Source: an uncultured Prevotella sp. (lineage in GTDB: Bacteria > Bacteroidota > Bacteroidia > Bacteroidales > Bacteroidaceae). Taken from it: a DNA stretch of 64,000 nt. Positions 7,871 through 15,921 of this stretch are shown here, piece by piece. The notes beneath the pieces were generated by a model. It made no database searches. It was not told the origin of the DNA and saw only the letters and a program-made list of their open reading frames with translations. The position numbers and the translations under genes were made by a program. Location: NCBI GenBank assembly GCA_900315955.1, contig ONBC01000001.1, positions 1-64,000 on the forward strand, given 5' to 3'. Positions within the stretch are counted from its first letter, which is position 1; each line of letters begins with the position of its first letter.

Positions 7871-10726
7871 TTACGTTTTGTCGTTATTGTTTGGGTCTTC
7901 CTGTTGGCCGGAGAAGTCGATGAGAAACTCCGTCAGGCTCTGGTCTTTGGCCACTCCGAGTTTCTTTCTTAGCCTATAGCGGGCTCCTTCAACGCCTCTC
8001 ACGGTCAGGCCTGTGAATTGGGCGATGTCCTTGGTGTTGAGGTTGAGCCTGATGAGTGCACAGAACTTCAGGTCGGTGGCCGTAAGAGTGGGATAGAGCC
8101 GCCGCAGATTGCGGAAGAAGTTCTTGTGTATCAGGTCAAAGTTCTCCTTGTAGATGTCCCAGAAGTCCTCCTTGTCCGAGTTCTCGTCGATGATATGCAT
8201 CATCCGGCTGATTTCTTTGGGTGACATTTTCTTCTGCTTTTGCAGTTCGTGTTTGAAGTCATCCACCTTCTGGCGGCTCAGTATGCCGTCCATGGCGAGC
8301 GTCGCGATTTCTTTGCTCTTGTCCTGTAGCTGCTGCTGGAGCAGTTGCTGTTGTTGTTGCTCGATGATGCGTTGCTGCTCGGCCACGAGCAGCTTTTGCC
8401 TCATCTGTTCCGCCTCCATGATGTGCTGCTGTCGCGCCTGCACCTTACGTTGCTGTCGCAGGGTGAGCAGATAGACGGCCGTTACGATGAGCACCAGATA
8501 GAGCAGAATCGCAGGGATGGAGAGCAGCAGCGGGCGAGGATAACTGAAGCTGAAGCTCACGCTGCCGAGCATGCGCCCTCCACTGTCTGTGACCTGAGCC
8601 GTCACGTCGTAGTTGCCGTAGCCTAAACTGTTGAAGGTGATCTCCGGTTTGGAGGTGGTGTAGCTGATGTCCTGCCCCCCTCCTTTGAGATGGAAGCGGA
8701 AGCTCACCACATGGTTGTTGAAGTTGGGATAGCACAGTCTCAGCGTGACGTCACCCTTGGCCCGTGCCCTGCTGCCGTCGATGGGAAGAGCGTGATGTCG
8801 GCGGTCGGATGTGATGTATTCAGCTCCGGCGAGGGTGAGTCTCGGCCGCGGCGTGCGCAAGCCCGTGGTCAGTGCGGCATTGTTGAGACGGCCTATGCCT
8901 CCGTTGAGGCAGAAGTAGGAATAGCCGCCCGAGACCTTCACGTTGTTGCTGACATCGCTGCACTCCAGTCCAAAGAAAGCGGCGGGAATGTCCTCAATGA
9001 CACGGTACCGTCCTTCTTTTGCCTCCATGAGGGTGTAACCGTTCTGCGTGGCCAGCCAGAATCGTTTGCTGTCAACGGGTGTGGACGAGATGAGTCGTCC
9101 TTGCAGCAGATGGTCAAAGTCGTGAAAGGGCACGACGCGACCTTTGTCGCCGACGCTGTAGAGCCGGCTGCCCTCTGCTAAGATGATGGAGCCCCGGACC
9201 TTCATCACGTGGATGAGTCCTCCCTGTTGTGAGCCTGAGAGCGAGGGATAGTAGTGGGAGGAGACGATGCGTCTCATATCGGTGGAGAGCTCCAGCCTGT
9301 AGACACCTTTGCTCATGTGGGCAGCCCATATCGTACCGTCACGATCCACTTCAAACTGCATCACAGGAGCCTGAAACCCCTTAAGCGTGCCTTGCAACTG
9401 CCATTGTCCGACTTCACGTTTGAAAACGCAGATGTCGCTGTAGCCTGCCTCGATGAGATAGTCCTCCTCCGGGCTCACCGTGTAGCGGCGCATGCAAGTG
9501 CTGCTTGTCAGGCTTCGCACACTGAGCGGCCTTGAACGGAGGCCTTCGATGGCGCGGGCACCGTGGTTGTTGCCCACGATGACCTGATTGTCAAAGTCGG
9601 TCACGTGCCAGTTCTGCTCCTCAGTGCCGGCTATGGGCAGGAGCTGTTGTCCCCGGTAGAGGAAAGCCTGCTGGTTTGTGGCGATGTAGAGACCACCGGA
9701 GCGGCCCAACACGTCGAACACCATGCCCAAGGGTGGCGTGGTGTGGGTGAGGAGCGAGAAGGGTGCTCCTGCATGGATGAGTGAGAGCCCGCTGTTGCTG
9801 CCTGTCCAAAGGTTGCCGTCGCGGTCGAAAAAGAGGGCGAGGACAGAGTTGTTCACCAAGAGGTTGTCGGTGTTGAACCGCCACAGGGTCTTGCCTTGCC
9901 GGTTAAAAGCTATCACGCCTCCGAGGATGGTGCCGACAGCTATGGTCTGCCCGTCGGTGGAGATGGCGGCTCGGTTGATGAGCAGACGAGCGAGTTCTGC
10001 ATCGGCATCAGTGACCCATCGGCTGACTTTGCCATCGGGAGTGAGGAGCAACAGCCCGCGCCCTTCTGTACAGAGCAGTATTCCCCCCTCTCCTACAGGC
10101 AACAGGGCCACGATGTCGTTGCCCATCTGTTGGCGGCTGACGATGGTCTTAAAGCTTCGCCCCTGGAGCTGGCAGAAGTCGCCGTCGATAAACTGGCAGT
10201 AGACGTTGCCGTAGGCCGGGAAGAAATAAAGAGGGAGGTGCCGCGGGTCGTAGTGCACGCGGACGTGGGTGCCGTCGTACTCAAACCATGAGCAGAACGA
10301 CTGAAAGAGCACCTTTCCGTCGTTGGCCTTCACGATGTTCCATATCTCATCGTTGTGTGGATGATAGCCTTTCACCTTCTCCCAAAGCGAGTGGTAGCAC
10401 AGGTTCCCGAACCTGTCGCGTTTCATGTATCCGAACGCCTCATAACCGCCGACGTAGAGCCTGTCGCCGTCACAGAGCAATGAGCGGGCAATGATATTGC
10501 CGGGCAAGGGAGTGAGGTTCCAGTTGTAGCCGTCGAACGACAATACTCCGCTGTTGTTGCCGATGTAGATAAGGCCATTGGCATCTTGTGCCACCGCCCA
10601 GTTTTGCAGTCCGGCATGATATTGCAGCGAGGTATAGTTGGTCAGTATGGGTTGGAAGGTCTCCGCGCTCAGTGCCGAGGGCAGCAGGACAATAAGTAGG
10701 ACAATAATCTTATAGGCGAAGCGCAT
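7871..10726 (-). CDS. Membrane sensor-regulator: beta-propeller, Y_Y_Y domain, LuxR-type HTH
   Basis: The 951-residue protein begins with a signal peptide (MRFAYKIIVLLIVLLPSALSA). About 600 residues of two-component-regulator propeller repeats follow (for example GLIYIGNNSGVLSFDG, GNLWTGSNSGLSLI), then an Ig-like triple-tyrosine domain (around 640-715) and one membrane span (SIPAILLYLVLIVTAVYLL). A glutamine-rich coiled coil leads to a C-terminal GerE/LuxR-type DNA-binding region (TATDLKFCALIRLNLNTKDI, then GLTVRGVEGARYRLRKKLG). There are no histidine-kinase or receiver domains, so it is a one-component sensor with periplasmic detection and cytoplasmic DNA binding. It is divergent from susC of PUL 1 and is the natural candidate for its activator; the TCGTA(G/A)T boxes at 11043-11092 are a possible target. 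Confidence 0.85.
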   Translation of the reverse strand: MRFAYKIIVLLIVLLPSALSAETFQPILTNYTSLQYHAGLQNWAVAQDANGLIYIGNNSGVLSFDGYNWNLTPLPGNIIARSLLCDGDRLYVGGYEAFGYMKRDRFGNLCYHSLWEKVKGYHPHNDEIWNIVKANDGKVLFQSFCSWFEYDGTHVRVHYDPRHLPLYFFPAYGNVYCQFIDGDFCQLQGRSFKTIVSRQQMGNDIVALLPVGEGGILLCTEGRGLLLLTPDGKVSRWVTDADAELARLLINRAAISTDGQTIAVGTILGGVIAFNRQGKTLWRFNTDNLLVNNSVLALFFDRDGNLWTGSNSGLSLIHAGAPFSLLTHTTPPLGMVFDVLGRSGGLYIATNQQAFLYRGQQLLPIAGTEEQNWHVTDFDNQVIVGNNHGARAIEGLRSRPLSVRSLTSSTCMRRYTVSPEEDYLIEAGYSDICVFKREVGQWQLQGTLKGFQAPVMQFEVDRDGTIWAAHMSKGVYRLELSTDMRRIVSSHYYPSLSGSQQGGLIHVMKVRGSIILAEGSRLYSVGDKGRVVPFHDFDHLLQGRLISSTPVDSKRFWLATQNGYTLMEAKEGRYRVIEDIPAAFFGLECSDVSNNVKVSGGYSYFCLNGGIGRLNNAALTTGLRTPRPRLTLAGAEYITSDRRHHALPIDGSRARAKGDVTLRLCYPNFNNHVVSFRFHLKGGGQDISYTTSKPEITFNSLGYGNYDVTAQVTDSGGRMLGSVSFSFSYPRPLLLSIPAILLYLVLIVTAVYLLTLRQQRKVQARQQHIMEAEQMRQKLLVAEQQRIIEQQQQQLLQQQLQDKSKEIATLAMDGILSRQKVDDFKHELQKQKKMSPKEISRMMHIIDENSDKEDFWDIYKENFDLIHKNFFRNLRRLYPTLTATDLKFCALIRLNLNTKDIAQFTGLTVRGVEGARYRLRKKLGVAKDQSLTEFLIDFSGQQEDPNNNDKT

Positions 10727-10822
10727 GGTCTTATTGTTTTTATAGCTTGTAGCATTTCTTATTAAATAATGTATGCGTTGCTGTTTTTGGGCTTAGCTCG
10801 AGGCTTGATCGTAACCTCAATG

Positions 10823-10830
10823 CAAAGTTA
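10823..10830 (-). promoter_or_regulatory. -7 element for the sensor-regulator gene
   Basis: CAAAGTTA on the plus strand reads TAACTTTG on the minus strand, matching the Bacteroidales -7 consensus, 97 bp upstream of the regulator start. A well-spaced -33 element is not obvious. The rest of 10727-11042 holds an open frame at 10769-10981 that I do not consider a gene. Confidence 0.5.
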
Positions 10831-11042
10831 CAAAAAAAATGGCAATTCCCGTTGGCAAATTATGTTTTTGTTGATTCAAGGCAGGGTGTGCTCTCTGAAG
10901 AGGCCCGAAGCAGCCGCCTTCTTTCAGCGAAAGTCTCAGACAGGCACAGCGAAGGAGCAGGGATGCATTTTATGCTTCTAAAGATTAATTAGGAAATATC
11001 ATCATTCATAGCATTGTTATAGACAGACTGTTACAGTTGATG

Positions 11043-11092
11043 TCGTAGTAAAATCGTAGTGCCTTCACCGACAGTCGTAATGTTGTCGTAGT
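11043..11092 (+). promoter_or_regulatory. Four TCGTA(G/A)T direct repeats upstream of susC, probable operator
   Basis: TCGTAGT occurs at 11043, 11054 and 11086, and TCGTAAT at 11075. The spacings are 11, 21 and 11 bp, i.e. one, two and one helical turns, so all four face the same side of the DNA. The last box ends 6 bp before the -33 element of the susC promoter, where an activator would bind. The neighbouring LuxR-type regulator is the candidate ligand. Confidence 0.5.
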
Positions 11093-11098
11093 CTTATT

Positions 11099-11130
11099 TT
11101 TGGACGCTAAGGGTATAACCTCTAATTTTG
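11099..11130 (+). promoter_or_regulatory. Promoter of the PUL 1 susC gene
   Basis: TTTG at 11099-11102 and TAATTTTG at 11123-11130 are separated by 20 bp, matching the Bacteroidales -33/-7 promoter. The leader to the ATG at 11195 would be about 55-60 nt. Confidence 0.7.
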
Positions 11131-11194
11131 CACTTGAAAACTTTAAGGCAATCAATTTCTCATCTGAATATAAATTTCAAAACCTTAAGAAGCA

Positions 11195-14100
11195 ATGAAA
11201 AAACTGTTATTATCTCTCATGTTGGGGATGTGTGTGCAGGGAGCTCTTGCTCAGTCGAAGGCGTTCACCGGAACGGTTCTCGACCCGCTTCACGAACCCG
11301 TGATTGGTGCCACCGTGCAGCTGGACGGTACCAACAAGAAGACTGTCACCGACCTCGACGGTAAGTTCTCTTTCAGCGACGTGCCCGCCAATGCCACCGT
11401 CACCATTAGTTATATTGGCATGAAGCCGGTCACCAGGAAGCTCTCCGGCTCGTCGATGACCTTCAGCATGGAGGACGAGAACAAGTCGCTCAACGAAGTG
11501 GTGGTCATCGGTTACGGCACGGCCAAGGCCAAGGACCTCACCTCTCCCATCTCTGTGGTGAAGGCCGAGGACATAGCCAATGTGCCTGCCACCTCTCCCA
11601 TGACGGCTCTCCAGGGCAAGGTGGCCGGCGTGAACGTGGTCAACAGTGGCACACCGGGTGCAGGTCCGACAGTGCGCATCCGTGGCAACGGCTCGTTCAG
11701 CAACTCCGGCCCGCTCTATGTGGTTGACGGAATGTTCTACGACAACATCAACTTCCTCAACCCCTCCGACATCAAGGACATGAGCATTCTCAAGGATGCC
11801 TCAGCCGCTGCCATCTACGGCGTGAGAGCCGCCAACGGTGTGGTAATCATCACCACGAAGAATGGTGGCCGCAATCAGAAGGTACAGGTGACCTATGATG
11901 GCTACGTGGGTGTGCAGAAAGCCACCAATGTGCTGAAGATGGCCAATTCGAGTCAGTATGGTCAGATGCTGATGGAGGCCAACTACGATGTCTACAACCC
12001 ATACCTCAAGGCCAGTATCGACCACTTCGGCGGCAGCTATGCCGACAGCGATTTCCACAACTGGACCTATGGCAGCGACACCGACTGGTATGACGAGTTG
12101 CTGCGCACGGCTGTCATCACCAACCACGCCGTGACCGTGAGCGGTGGCAGCGATAAGGCTTCCTACTCCGTGGGCATGAGCTACCTCTATCAGAATGGTA
12201 TCATGGACGTGGACAACGACTACGGCCGGCTCAACTTCCGGGCAGCCCTCGATTTCCAGGCCACAAGCTGGCTGAAGATTGGCTACAACGGTGTCTACTC
12301 CCACAGCAATCAGACCAATCCCAACAACACGGCCTGGCAGAAAGCCTTCAACGCACCGGGCATCTACCCTGTGTATGATGAGAACAACACCGAGGCCACG
12401 CCCGTGAAGTTCGCCTCTCCCTCGTCGGTAGGGTTCACCAACAACTTCTACAACCCCGTGGCTGTGGCCTACTACTACAACAGCAAGAACCGTACGAGCC
12501 AGTTCCTCAACAATTATTATATGGACCTCACGTTCATTCCCGAGAAACTACACTTCAAGTCCAGTGTGAGCTACGACCACTCTACCATCGAAGGCTACAC
12601 CTTCCTCCCCAAATACTACATCAGTGCCCAGCTCCATACCGACAATAGCGGTCTGACGAAGTCGATGACCACCTATAATAATTATGTGTGGGACAACACA
12701 CTCAACTACAACGACACTTTCGGCAAGCACAGCCTTGGCGTGATGCTCGGCTACTCCATGCGCCAGGAGAAATATCATATCCTCAATGGCTATGCCAACA
12801 ATGTGCCTGACGGCAAGGAAGAATATTGGTATGTCAACCAGGGCGACGAGGCCTCGCGCAAGTCGAGTGAGGATGCCTACACCTACCGTGGCCTGAGCTA
12901 CTTCGGCCGCATCAACTACAACTACGCCAGCAAGTACTACCTCATGTTCACGCTCCGTGCCGACGGATCGTCCAAGTACAATGAGCATTGGGGCTACTTC
13001 CCCTCGGTGGGTGCCTCCTGGGTTGTGAGCGAGGAGCCTTTCTTCAAGAACAACGTGAAGGCTATCGACTATCTCAAGCTGCGTGGCAGCTGGGGTCGCC
13101 TGGGTAATGACCATGTGGCATCGAGCGACGGCTTCGCCTCCATCACGACGGGCAACGGAGCCTCGGGCGTGTTCGGCAACGCTACGGTGGCCGGCTACCA
13201 GAACACGACCTACTTCAGTTGGCTCCAATGGGAGCTTGTCGAGGAGGCCAACGTGGGCTTCAACATGGCCATGTTCCGCAACCGCCTCAACATCGATGCC
13301 GACTACTATCACCGTATGACCAAGAAAGCCGTGCTCAGCACCAAGCTCCCTTTCCAGAACGAGACGCTGGCCGGCAACAACGGAAAAATTCTCAACCAGG
13401 GTGTTGACGTGAGCGCCACGTGGAGCGACCACATCGGCAGCGACTTCAAATATACCCTCGGCACCAATCTCTCCTTCTTGTGGAATGAGGTGAAGAGTCT
13501 CAACGGCGTCAGCATGGTGAACGACGGCAAGACTTACAACATCGTAGGCAAGGAGATGAATTCCTTCTACGGCTACAAGGTGATCGGCATCTATCAGAAC
13601 CAGGCCCAGGTGGACAACGACCCCATCGGCAAGGCCAACGGTTGTGAGCCGGGCGACTTCATCTATGAGGACGTGAACAAGAACGGCGTGCTCGACGGTG
13701 AGGACCGGCAGGTGTTAGGCTCCTATCTGCCCAACTTCACTTACGGTTTCAACCTCGGCCTGGAGTGGCGCAATCTCGATTTCTCCCTGACCACTTACGG
13801 ACAGGCCGGCGCCCAGCTCTACAACCGCAAGCGTGCCTTGCGCTATGCCCAAAGCAACCTCAACTTCGATGAGAACCAGTATAAGAACCGCTGGACCGGT
13901 GAGGGCTCTACCAACAGCAATCCGTCGGCCAAGGCTCTGACAAAGGGATGGAACGTCAGCGACCAGCGCGTCAACTCCTACTTCGTGGAGAGCGCCGACT
14001 ACTTCCGCATCCAGAACATCACGCTCGGCTACAGCTTCAAGAACATTCGCATGGGAAGCTATACCCTGCCAAGACTCCGGCTGAGCATGACCGCTGACCG

Positions 14101-14221
14101 CCCCTTCACCTTCTTCTCGGCCAACACGTTCACACCTGAAATCAGCGATGCCTCAGGATGGGATACCGAAGTCTATCCTCTCTCGGCCACTTACACCTTC
14201 GGCGTGCAGGTCACCTTCTAA
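11195..14221 (+). CDS. SusC-like TonB-dependent outer-membrane transporter (PUL 1)
   Basis: The 1008-residue protein has a signal peptide ending ALAQ, a carboxypeptidase-D regulatory-like domain (GTVLDPLHEPVIGATVQLDG), the TonB-box-like SLNEVVVIGYGT, a plug domain (MTALQGKVAGVNV, then VRIRGNGSFSNSGPLYVVDG) and a complete barrel ending TFGVQVTF. There is no STN domain, so it is not expected to signal to an anti-sigma factor; control is more likely through the divergent sensor-regulator. It imports oligosaccharides across the outer membrane together with the SusD encoded 44 bp downstream. The start is the only suitable ATG and follows a good promoter. Length and motifs are normal. Confidence 0.93.
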   Translation: MKKLLLSLMLGMCVQGALAQSKAFTGTVLDPLHEPVIGATVQLDGTNKKTVTDLDGKFSFSDVPANATVTISYIGMKPVTRKLSGSSMTFSMEDENKSLNEVVVIGYGTAKAKDLTSPISVVKAEDIANVPATSPMTALQGKVAGVNVVNSGTPGAGPTVRIRGNGSFSNSGPLYVVDGMFYDNINFLNPSDIKDMSILKDASAAAIYGVRAANGVVIITTKNGGRNQKVQVTYDGYVGVQKATNVLKMANSSQYGQMLMEANYDVYNPYLKASIDHFGGSYADSDFHNWTYGSDTDWYDELLRTAVITNHAVTVSGGSDKASYSVGMSYLYQNGIMDVDNDYGRLNFRAALDFQATSWLKIGYNGVYSHSNQTNPNNTAWQKAFNAPGIYPVYDENNTEATPVKFASPSSVGFTNNFYNPVAVAYYYNSKNRTSQFLNNYYMDLTFIPEKLHFKSSVSYDHSTIEGYTFLPKYYISAQLHTDNSGLTKSMTTYNNYVWDNTLNYNDTFGKHSLGVMLGYSMRQEKYHILNGYANNVPDGKEEYWYVNQGDEASRKSSEDAYTYRGLSYFGRINYNYASKYYLMFTLRADGSSKYNEHWGYFPSVGASWVVSEEPFFKNNVKAIDYLKLRGSWGRLGNDHVASSDGFASITTGNGASGVFGNATVAGYQNTTYFSWLQWELVEEANVGFNMAMFRNRLNIDADYYHRMTKKAVLSTKLPFQNETLAGNNGKILNQGVDVSATWSDHIGSDFKYTLGTNLSFLWNEVKSLNGVSMVNDGKTYNIVGKEMNSFYGYKVIGIYQNQAQVDNDPIGKANGCEPGDFIYEDVNKNGVLDGEDRQVLGSYLPNFTYGFNLGLEWRNLDFSLTTYGQAGAQLYNRKRALRYAQSNLNFDENQYKNRWTGEGSTNSNPSAKALTKGWNVSDQRVNSYFVESADYFRIQNITLGYSFKNIRMGSYTLPRLRLSMTADRPFTFFSANTFTPEISDASGWDTEVYPLSATYTFGVQVTF

Positions 14222-14265
14222 AACGTTTAGCTACCATCAATGTCCATCATTAAATATAAGCAACA

Positions 14266-15735
14266 ATGAAATTCTCAAGATATATCAGCTGTCTCGCGCT
14301 GGCCGCCCTCACCCTTTCCTTTACGGCCTGCAGCGACTACCTCGACAAAGATCCGGAGAACAAGGTGCCGGAGACTGATGTCGACTATACCAACCTCAAC
14401 GAGATGTATATGCCCGTGAGCGGCGTCTATGCCAAGGTGCGTACCGGCGGTATGCACTGGGTCATCTGGCCTCTCTCCATCGTCAGGGACGATGACATGT
14501 GGTCGGGACGGCTCGACGACCAGCAGCTCCTCGTCGACTTCGGCAACTATAAGTACGACAACACGTTCTGGGGCCTCAACGAGATGTGGAACCAGTACTA
14601 CGGCATCATCAAGGTGGCCAACTCTGCCCTGGCCAGCCTCGACAGCTACGCGGCCAACACCACCAACGATCAGCTCCTGAGTCAGTACCGCTCCTACTGT
14701 GGCGAAGTGCGCACGCTGCGCGCCTATGCCTACTACCGGCTGACGCAGGCCTTTGGCGACGTGACGATCCTGGAGAGCAACAACCAGATCGACCTCACCC
14801 GATCCAAGAAGGCTGCGGTGGAGAAATACATGCTTCAGGACCTGCAATATGCCATGGACAACAGTCCGAAGCTGCGGCCTAACGAGATGACCCACTACGG
14901 GGCTGTCACAGCCTACACCGCAGAGATGATGGCAGCGAAGATCTATCTCAATGAGGGCAACTACGCCATGGTGGAAAAACTCACCGACGACATCATCAAC
15001 AGCGGGAAGTTCAGCCTCTATTCCGACTTCTACGAGCTCTTCAAGATTCCCGGAAAGGAGTGCAACGAGTCGCTCTTCGAGTGTCAGTGCACCGACTTCG
15101 GCCAGAGCTCCGGCGATATGGTCGATGCCGACAACTGGTTCGTCTTCCAGGGTCCCGGCTCTGTGAAGGGTAATGGTGTCACAGCAGGCGGCTGGAACTT
15201 CATCCGTTATAATGCCGACTTTAAGCAGTGGGCAGCGGCCCGTGGCGAGACGGTGAGAGCGGCCACCACGTTCATGGAGGGCAACTCCACCACGCCGAGC
15301 GGCGACGAGATTGGCGGCAACAAGGGCGAATACTACAACGGCAAGGCCTATACGCCCACCAATGAGATGACCGAGGGACGCACCAAATACGGCGAGAACA
15401 ACAACGTGCGTGTCTTCCGCTATGCCGACGTGCTCCTCATGAATGCCGAGGCCAAGGTGAGACAGGGAAAGAATGGCGACGCGCCGTTCAATCTCGTGCG
15501 TAAGCGTGCCAGGATGCCTGAGCTGACCAACGTCACCGTGGACCAGATTCTCGACGAACGCCGTATGGAGCTGGCCGGTGAGTGGGGCGAGCGGTACAAC
15601 GACCTCGTGCGCACGGGCAAGGCAGCCTCAGTGTTGGGCAGCAAGGGATGGACGGAGGACAAGACCTACTACCCCGTTCCTTTCGCCCAGCTCAGCGATG
15701 TGCCTGCCCTGAAGAATGAGCCCAAAGACGAATAA
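14266..15735 (+). CDS. SusD-like surface glycan-binding lipoprotein (PUL 1)
   Basis: The 489-residue product has a lipoprotein signal (MKFSRYISCLALAALTLSFTAC, Cys22) and SusD helices (RTLRAYAYYRLTQAFGDVTI), and the C-terminal RRMELAGEWGERYNDLVRTG block. It lies 44 bp after susC in the same operon and should form the surface lid of the SusC transporter. A hairpin with a poor T-run (15777-15810) follows, which may lower transcription into the enzyme genes downstream. Nothing abnormal is seen. Confidence 0.93.
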   Translation: MKFSRYISCLALAALTLSFTACSDYLDKDPENKVPETDVDYTNLNEMYMPVSGVYAKVRTGGMHWVIWPLSIVRDDDMWSGRLDDQQLLVDFGNYKYDNTFWGLNEMWNQYYGIIKVANSALASLDSYAANTTNDQLLSQYRSYCGEVRTLRAYAYYRLTQAFGDVTILESNNQIDLTRSKKAAVEKYMLQDLQYAMDNSPKLRPNEMTHYGAVTAYTAEMMAAKIYLNEGNYAMVEKLTDDIINSGKFSLYSDFYELFKIPGKECNESLFECQCTDFGQSSGDMVDADNWFVFQGPGSVKGNGVTAGGWNFIRYNADFKQWAAARGETVRAATTFMEGNSTTPSGDEIGGNKGEYYNGKAYTPTNEMTEGRTKYGENNNVRVFRYADVLLMNAEAKVRQGKNGDAPFNLVRKRARMPELTNVTVDQILDERRMELAGEWGERYNDLVRTGKAASVLGSKGWTEDKTYYPVPFAQLSDVPALKNEPKDE

Positions 15736-15776
15736 TAGTATCAGTATTCCATCTCAGGTATTTTAGTTTTTAGGAT

Positions 15777-15810
15777 GGCGGGCTCTCCCTTCATGTGGGG
15801 AAAGCCCGCC
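15777..15810 (+). terminator. Strong hairpin with weak T-run between susD and the enzyme genes
   Basis: GGCGGGCTCTCCC (15777-15789) pairs with the GGGAAAGCCCGCC side (to 15810). The following sequence, TATTCTCT, is not a proper T-run. It may be a partial terminator or an RNA-stabilising stem that sets susCD expression above that of the enzymes. A second, AT-rich 7-bp inverted repeat (ACAATAT at 15831-15837, ATATTGT at 15847-15853) lies in the same gap; I see no clear promoter there. Confidence 0.55.
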
Positions 15811-15921
15811 TATTCTCTAAAAAGGATGAGACAATATATTAAGAACATATTGTCAAGCGTTATATAATTGTTTTCATGATGTCAGGCGTCATGCGGACAC
15901 CTTTTCAAAAACAATGAACCC

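Noticed and set aside
10769..10981. A 70-codon frame between the sensor-regulator and susC of PUL 1
   Set aside because: It overlaps the regulator promoter, has no -7 element of its own and no recognisable domain; the gap is better read as regulatory.
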